Shown: positions 59,620 to 64,000 of the stretch, piece by piece
Position numbering within the stretch: the first letter of the stretch is position 1
Layout of the letters: the number at the start of each line of letters is the position of its first letter
Source of the DNA: Pseudobutyrivibrio ruminis
Lineage (GTDB): Bacteria; Bacillota; Clostridia; Lachnospirales; Lachnospiraceae
Direction: 5' to 3'
Length of the DNA stretch: 64,000 nucleotides
Assembly: GCF_015057245.1 (NCBI RefSeq)
Contig: NZ_SVET01000006.1
Span: forward strand, 62,001-126,000
Made by a program: the position numbers and the translations under genes
The notes under the pieces: generated by a model
What the model saw: only the letters and a program-made list of their open reading frames with translations
What the model was told of the DNA's origin: nothing
Databases searched by the model: none

Positions 59620-60789
59620 ATGGGAAAGTATAATTTTGATTTAGACACAAACAGACGTGGTACAGATTCCATGAAATGGGACGTGAAGGAAAATGAACTA
59701 CCTATGTGGGTTGCGGACATGGACTTTCAGACCGCCCCAGAAATAATAGAGGCGCTTCAACAGCGCGTTGCTCACGGTGTATTTGGATACACTGATGTAG
59801 ACGATGACTGGTATCAGGCTTATATTTCATGGTGGGACCGCCGTCATGGTCTTAAAATTGAAAAGGACTGGTTGATGTTTTGTACAGGAGTAATTCCAGC
59901 CCTATCATCAATAGTACGAAAGCTTACTACTCCAAATGAAAAGGTTATTATCCAGACACCTGTTTACAATATCTTTTTTAATAGCATTGTAAATAATGGA
60001 TGTAGAGTCCTTGAAAATCCGTTGAAGTATGAAAACGGTGTGTATTCAATGGATTTTGAGGATCTTGAAAAGAAAATGTCTGATCCACAGGCTAGTCTTA
60101 TGGTACTTTGCAATCCACACAATCCAGTCAGCAAAATCTGGTCGAAGGAAGATTTGGCCAAGGTGGGAGAGCTAGCAAAGAAGCATGGTGTAATTGTAGT
60201 TTCAGATGAAATCCACTGTGACTTGACAGCACCAGGCAAGGAGTATGTACCATTTGCTTCGGTGTCAGAAACATGTAAGGATATCAGCATCACTTGCATC
60301 GCACCTACAAAGACTTTTAGCATTCCTGGAATTCAGACTGCAGCTATTTTTGTTCCAAACAAGTTTCTTCGACATAAGGTATGGAGAGGAATCAATACTG
60401 ACGAAGTTGCTGAGCCAAATGTTTTTGCGGCACATGCAGCAGTTGCCGCATTTACAAAGGGTGAGCAGTGGCTTGATGAACTAAGAGAGTATCTTTTTGA
60501 AAACAGACGTATCGTGGAGGATTATGTGGATGCCAACATTCCACAGCTTCATGTGGTACGTGGAGATGCCACATATCTTTTGTGGATTGATGTTTCAACT
60601 TTAAATATTTCCAGCGATAAGCTAGCTGCGTTCATTAGAAAAGAAACAGGATTATATTTGTCTGCAGGTACTGCTTATGGAGGTACAGGTGGCAGCTTTT
60701 TGCGCATGAATGTAGCTTGTACAAAAGCGACACTCGAAGATGGATTGGCACGTCTGAAAAAAGGTGTGGAATTATTTTTAAAAAACTAA
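59620..60789 (+). CDS. patB: PatB/MalY-type aminotransferase (putative C-S lyase)
   Basis: A 389-residue PLP enzyme: KYNFDLDTNRRGTDSMKWD start, LPMWVADMDFQTAPEI, NPHNPVSKIW, VVSDEIHCDL and the PLP-lysine in APTKTFSIPGIQ. Family members cleave cystathionine or cysteine conjugates. ATG 59620 is chosen because homologues start here; longer frames overlap DUF3737. It shares the MerR-type promoter. Confidence 0.92.
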   Translation: MGKYNFDLDTNRRGTDSMKWDVKENELPMWVADMDFQTAPEIIEALQQRVAHGVFGYTDVDDDWYQAYISWWDRRHGLKIEKDWLMFCTGVIPALSSIVRKLTTPNEKVIIQTPVYNIFFNSIVNNGCRVLENPLKYENGVYSMDFEDLEKKMSDPQASLMVLCNPHNPVSKIWSKEDLAKVGELAKKHGVIVVSDEIHCDLTAPGKEYVPFASVSETCKDISITCIAPTKTFSIPGIQTAAIFVPNKFLRHKVWRGINTDEVAEPNVFAAHAAVAAFTKGEQWLDELREYLFENRRIVEDYVDANIPQLHVVRGDATYLLWIDVSTLNISSDKLAAFIRKETGLYLSAGTAYGGTGGSFLRMNVACTKATLEDGLARLKKGVELFLKN

Positions 60790-60880
60790 AGTATGAACTT
60801 TCTGCGACATTCCACTATTGTTAAAGTTTTTGGAGTAATATTTTATTACTAAAAAGGTTAACAATATAAAGGAGGTCGTT

Positions 60881-62287
60881 TTGAAAAAAATAGTTAGAAG
60901 TTTTACAAGTGTGCTAATGACTATGGCACTTTTGGCTAGTATATTTAATTATAATATGCTAGAGGTTAGTGCTGAAACTAATGATGTAAAGTTATCTTCT
61001 GATTCTTCAGACTTTGTATTGCTAAGTGATGTTGTGCCTGATGCGATTCAGGAAATTAGATACTATTCCACATATAATTTTGTTGGAGATAGAATAGCCG
61101 GATACGAAGAGCCAGTAGCACTCCTCACGAAAGAAGCGGCAATTGCACTGAAGGGAGCCAGTGATGAGTTGGTACAAAAGGGCTATAGGCTAAAAATATA
61201 TGATGCATATCGCCCACAGATGGCTGTTACCAAATTTATGAATTGGGCTTTAGATGAGAATGATGTTCGTATGAAGCAATATTTTTATCCAGAGTTGGAT
61301 AAATCTGTATTATTTCCTCAGGGATATATTGCTGAACACTCAGGTCATAGTAGAGGCAGCACTGTAGATTTGACTCTTTTCGACATGACTACAGAAAAAG
61401 AAGTAGACATGGGTGGAACTTTTGATTATTTTGGTGAACTTAGTCATCCGGATTATACCGGTATTACTGAGGAGCAATATGCAAACAGAATGCTCTTAAG
61501 AGATGTCATGCTTCGTCATGGCTTTCAGCCATTAGAAGAAGAATGGTGGCATTTTACACTAAAGGATGAGCCATATAAGGATACATACTTCACATTTCCA
61601 GTTACAACAAAATCTGTGATTTCATCTGCAAATACCAATGGGGATACTGCATCGACTACAACAATGCTGGGAGATTCTCCTGAGTGGATTTCAAAGCTAC
61701 CACAGGCAGGAACATCTACACAGATGCTTGTTGTTGCAAATTATGAAGGAACAACGGCATGGGTAACTTTAAATGAAAAAGGGGTAGATGGCAAATGGCA
61801 CTTGGTTATGAGCACCCCTGGATATATAGGAAAAAATGGTCTTGGCAAGACTATAGAGGGTGATGGTAAGACTCCGGTTGGAACTTATAGCTTTAATGCT
61901 GCCTTTGGTATAGCTTCTGATCCAGGATGTGCCATACCTTATATACAGGTTAGTGATGAACTGTACTGGTCTGGTGATGTTAACCCTGGAATGCAATACA
62001 ACAAAATGGTTAATATTAATCAATATCCAAATTTGGATACAGATAATAGCGAACACTTAATTGAATATACCCGTCAATATCAATATTGTTTAAATATAAG
62101 CTATAATGAAGCAGGTGTACCTGGTCTTGGCTCTGCAATATTTCTACATTGCATGGGCCCTAGTAAGCCATATACCGGTGGGTGTGTAGCAATACCTGAA
62201 AATCAAATGAAGGTAGTAATGCAAAATGTAAAACCAGATTGTACGGTTGTAATTGATACACTTGAAAATCTTGGTGGGGAATTCTAA
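60881..62287 (+). CDS. D-Ala-D-Ala dipeptidase (VanX-like) fused to L,D-transpeptidase (YkuD)
   Basis: The 468-residue secreted protein has a signal peptide (to about 31) and an M15D dipeptidase domain with zinc ligands His156 and Asp163 (SGHSRGSTVDLTL), catalytic Glu221 and ligand His224 (EEEWWHF). A Ser/Thr linker leads to a YkuD domain with GDGKTPVGTYSF and the catalytic His423/Cys435 region (FLHCMGPSKPYTGGCVAIP). One half cuts D-Ala-D-Ala; the other forms or edits L,D crosslinks. TTG start with AAAGGAGG. Confidence 0.88.
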   Translation: MKKIVRSFTSVLMTMALLASIFNYNMLEVSAETNDVKLSSDSSDFVLLSDVVPDAIQEIRYYSTYNFVGDRIAGYEEPVALLTKEAAIALKGASDELVQKGYRLKIYDAYRPQMAVTKFMNWALDENDVRMKQYFYPELDKSVLFPQGYIAEHSGHSRGSTVDLTLFDMTTEKEVDMGGTFDYFGELSHPDYTGITEEQYANRMLLRDVMLRHGFQPLEEEWWHFTLKDEPYKDTYFTFPVTTKSVISSANTNGDTASTTTMLGDSPEWISKLPQAGTSTQMLVVANYEGTTAWVTLNEKGVDGKWHLVMSTPGYIGKNGLGKTIEGDGKTPVGTYSFNAAFGIASDPGCAIPYIQVSDELYWSGDVNPGMQYNKMVNINQYPNLDTDNSEHLIEYTRQYQYCLNISYNEAGVPGLGSAIFLHCMGPSKPYTGGCVAIPENQMKVVMQNVKPDCTVVIDTLENLGGEF

Positions 62288-62297
62288 TAAAAAATAA

Positions 62298-62328
62298 CGA
62301 GCCCGAGGAATAATCTCGGGCTCGATTT
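62298..62328. terminator. terminator between convergent genes
   Basis: CGAGCCCGAG/CTCGGGCTCG, a 10-bp GC-rich stem with a weak T-tail, between the fusion protein and the kinase-like gene. Confidence 0.75.
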
Positions 62329-62370
62329 AATTAAAGTAGATATTATATAGACAATTTGTGTTTACGAGGG

Positions 62371-62943
62371 TTAAAGCTTTGCCAGCGTTTCGAGAATTGC
62401 CACACATGCATCTACACCTAGTTTGTCGGAATTAAGGATTAAATCAAAATAGTCCAAAGAACCCCATTTATATCCAGAGTGTGTCGTGAAGAATTTTTCT
62501 CGCTTTTTGTCAAAACGCTTCATAACATCTTCAGCTTTATCTGCTTCGATATTTTCAACACTAATTGCACGTTTCATACGAAATGCTGTGTCTGCAGTAA
62601 TGAAGACCTTTAAACATTTTTTGTCTTTTAGTATTTCGCTGGCACAACGACCTACAAAAATACAACCAGGTTTTTCAGCAGCTTCTTTAATGATTTCTAC
62701 TTCGGTATTATAGATTTTTTCTTCCATGGAAGTGTTGTCAGTTCCTGAAGCCTTAAAAAGAGCTTTTACCGGAGTCTGTTCGTCCATTCCAGAAACCTGA
62801 TCATAAGGAAGTCCCATTCGTTTACAGGTTTCTACAACAACCCCTCGATCGTAAAGCTGATATCCAAGTTTCTTTGCAAGCTTATCAGCAATTTCATGAC
62901 CACCACTACCATATTTACGTTCTATTGCTATGTAGTCGTACAT
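62371..62943 (-). CDS. cytidylate kinase-like family protein
   Basis: A 190-residue P-loop protein: IAIERKYGSGGHEIADKLAKKLGYQLYDR, IFVGRCASEILKD and a basic HSGYKWGSLDYFDLILNSDKLG end, the pattern of cytidylate-kinase-like proteins common in Clostridia. The Walker A is GSGGHEI rather than GxxGxGKT, so canonical CMP kinase activity is doubtful. ATG 62943 with GAGGAGG. Confidence 0.85.
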   Translation of the reverse strand: MYDYIAIERKYGSGGHEIADKLAKKLGYQLYDRGVVVETCKRMGLPYDQVSGMDEQTPVKALFKASGTDNTSMEEKIYNTEVEIIKEAAEKPGCIFVGRCASEILKDKKCLKVFITADTAFRMKRAISVENIEADKAEDVMKRFDKKREKFFTTHSGYKWGSLDYFDLILNSDKLGVDACVAILETLAKL

Positions 62944-63132
62944 AAAAGAGCCTCCTCTCATTAAATTCTAGTTTTCGCTCAAAAAATCCTATTAGTATAA
63001 TATCATAAAACTTTGCTAGTTGTGTGAATATTCTAACAACTAATTCTTTAATTTGAACAGCTACTCATATGTCAAGAAATAATAACAAAACTTTTCTTTT
63101 AATTTAGGCCTTTTAATGTGGAGTTTTGCAAA

Positions 63133-63171
63133 TTGACAAAGAAACTGGATATAAGTATCATGACAGTGATA
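63133..63171 (+). promoter_or_regulatory. promoter with operator before zinc-type locus
   Basis: TTGACA (63133-63138), 17-bp spacer, TATCAT (63156-63161). The -10 is part of an imperfect palindrome TATCATGACAGTGATA (63156-63171), a likely repressor site. Confidence 0.6.
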
Positions 63172-63210
63172 TTTAGTTAGAGTCAGCTAATCTGCTGAAA
63201 AGGAGAAATC

Positions 63211-63519
63211 ATGAGACAAAGCAATTATAAAAACAGAATGATTGCTGTAGTAGCTCTTGCAGCTACTCTATTTATGATGCTCTTTTCTAGTATTTATCTT
63301 ACAGAGCATGCTTCGCATCATTGTGAGGACAGCAGTCACTGTCCTGTATGTACAATGATGGTTCAGTGCGAGCGTTCTCTCAAGACACTTGGCACAGGCT
63401 TAGCTGTTGCTGTAATAGCCCTTGTTTCCTTTGTATTACTTACAGATATTAGCCAGGGCTATTCATTCCAGTCTGTTCAGACTACATTGATTTCGCAAAA
63501 AGTAAGAATGGATTCTTGA
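63211..63519 (+). CDS. small membrane protein with His/Cys-rich loop
   Basis: A 102-residue protein with two membrane helices (about 10-30 and 60-79). The loop between them, HASHHCEDSSHCPVC followed by a further Cys, looks metal-binding. The gene precedes a zinc/manganese-type ABC binding protein by 117 bases. Inferred: zinc sensing or delivery. AAAGGAG site. Confidence 0.65.
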   Translation: MRQSNYKNRMIAVVALAATLFMMLFSSIYLTEHASHHCEDSSHCPVCTMMVQCERSLKTLGTGLAVAVIALVSFVLLTDISQGYSFQSVQTTLISQKVRMDS

Positions 63520-63571
63520 AAAATGCTTCCTTTCACTCTGCATTTAACACAATGCAGGTTCTGTTTTGGTA

Positions 63572-63607
63572 TAGATTTTTGTTTTTCATCAGAAAAATAG
63601 AAATCTA
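63572..63607 (+). repeat. repeated hairpin, second copy
   Basis: A 16-bp arm pair around ATCA; 25 bases are identical to the hairpin at 48272-48304, and the remaining differences keep pairing (G-T to G-C). Six T follow, so it may attenuate transcription into the next gene. Confidence 0.65.
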
Positions 63608-63636
63608 AAATTTTTTAAGAATGGAGATAATAAAAA

Positions 63637-64000
63637 TGAAAACTAATAAAATAATTTCTTTACTTGCAGCTGCAACACTTGGAGTTTCAGCTTTTACAGG
63701 ATGTGGTGCAACCGCAGACAATAATTCATCAGCAGATACTACAAATTCAGATAATACGATTTCTGTAGTGACTACTATTTTCCCAGAATACGATTGGGTT
63801 AAAGAAATCGTTGGTGACAATGATAATGTGGATATAACAATGCTCTTGGACAATGGAGTGGATCTTCATAATTACCAGCCAACAGCAGATGACATTATGA
63901 AAATCGCTACATGTGATGTGTTTATTTATGTGGGCGGCGAATCTGACGAGTGGGTTGAAGATGCGCTTTCAGAGGCTACCAATAAAGACATGCAGGTTGT
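63637..64000 (+). CDS. znuA: metal ABC transporter substrate-binding lipoprotein, N-terminal part
   Basis: The first 121 residues are inside the window: lipobox AFTGC (Cys23), a short acidic linker, then SVVTTIFPEYDWVKEIVG and LDNGVDLHNYQPTADDI with the metal-ligand His, typical of cluster A-I (ZnuA/AdcA/MntC) proteins. Zn or Mn cannot be told apart without the His-rich loop beyond. Permease and ATPase genes probably follow to the right. GGAG site. Confidence 0.88.

Overview
The window is most likely a chromosomal segment of a butyrate-producing Lachnospiraceae bacterium, closest in flavour to Butyrivibrio or Pseudobutyrivibrio. The basis is AT-rich Firmicute DNA with strong AGGAGG-type ribosome sites, a thl-hbd-bcd-etfB-etfA butyryl-CoA cluster, an anaerobic ribonucleotide reductase, and plant-polymer genes (GH2, GH35, phenolic acid decarboxylase). 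No species call is possible from sequence alone. No CRISPR array, transposase, integrase or rRNA gene was seen.

Layout. 1-7.3 kb: end of a methionine ABC permease, then an HxlR-type regulator divergent from a small operon. That operon encodes an ACGX-repeat peptide, its radical SAM/SPASM enzyme, a quinone-oxidoreductase-like protein and a C_GCAxxG_C_C protein. DinB, a Phd/ParE toxin-antitoxin pair and a macrodomain-type sirtuin (SirTM) follow. The SirTM partner macrodomain has lost its middle in frame. The peptide operon and the SirTM operon share a two-part operator of identical geometry, which suggests one redox-type regulon. 8-20 kb: accessory DNA around two tRNA-Gly(GCC) genes, with a 62-bp direct repeat of the tRNA 3' end plus terminator about 11.8 kb apart, and three copies of a putative integrase arm-site motif but no integrase. 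It carries RhuM, an extended signal peptidase, a frameshifted surface protein, lipoproteins, an ECF sigma/DUF4179 pair, pgeF and padR/padC. 20-36.4 kb: YARHG lipoprotein, ECF S component with DUF4430 protein, glmS with its ribozyme, a mannitol PTS operon with an unusual dehydrogenase and an HPr paralogue, thyA-folA, ilvBN, a cell-wall hydrolase and deoD.

36.6-46 kb: a Rex-like site precedes the butyrate cluster, which lacks crt. Two copies of a structured RNA sit in the thl-hbd and hbd-bcd gaps, and a third copy precedes a GH2 gene. All three have an 84-nt core, and compensatory changes preserve the helices. This is the strongest candidate for an undescribed element. 46-64 kb: a split ThrE exporter, a DnaA-box cluster before an Mrp ATPase, a five-hairpin leader before a peptidyl-prolyl isomerase, CNNM transporter, TPR lipoprotein, nrdD with NrdR-like boxes and a fused glutaredoxin domain, GH35, a DUF2974 hydrolase, a MerR-type promoter driving DUF3737-patB, a VanX-YkuD fusion, and the start of a zinc-type ABC locus.

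Names rest on recognisable motifs and remembered family architecture. No database search was run. Starts were moved from the longest ORF where a ribosome site or promoter favoured another codon.
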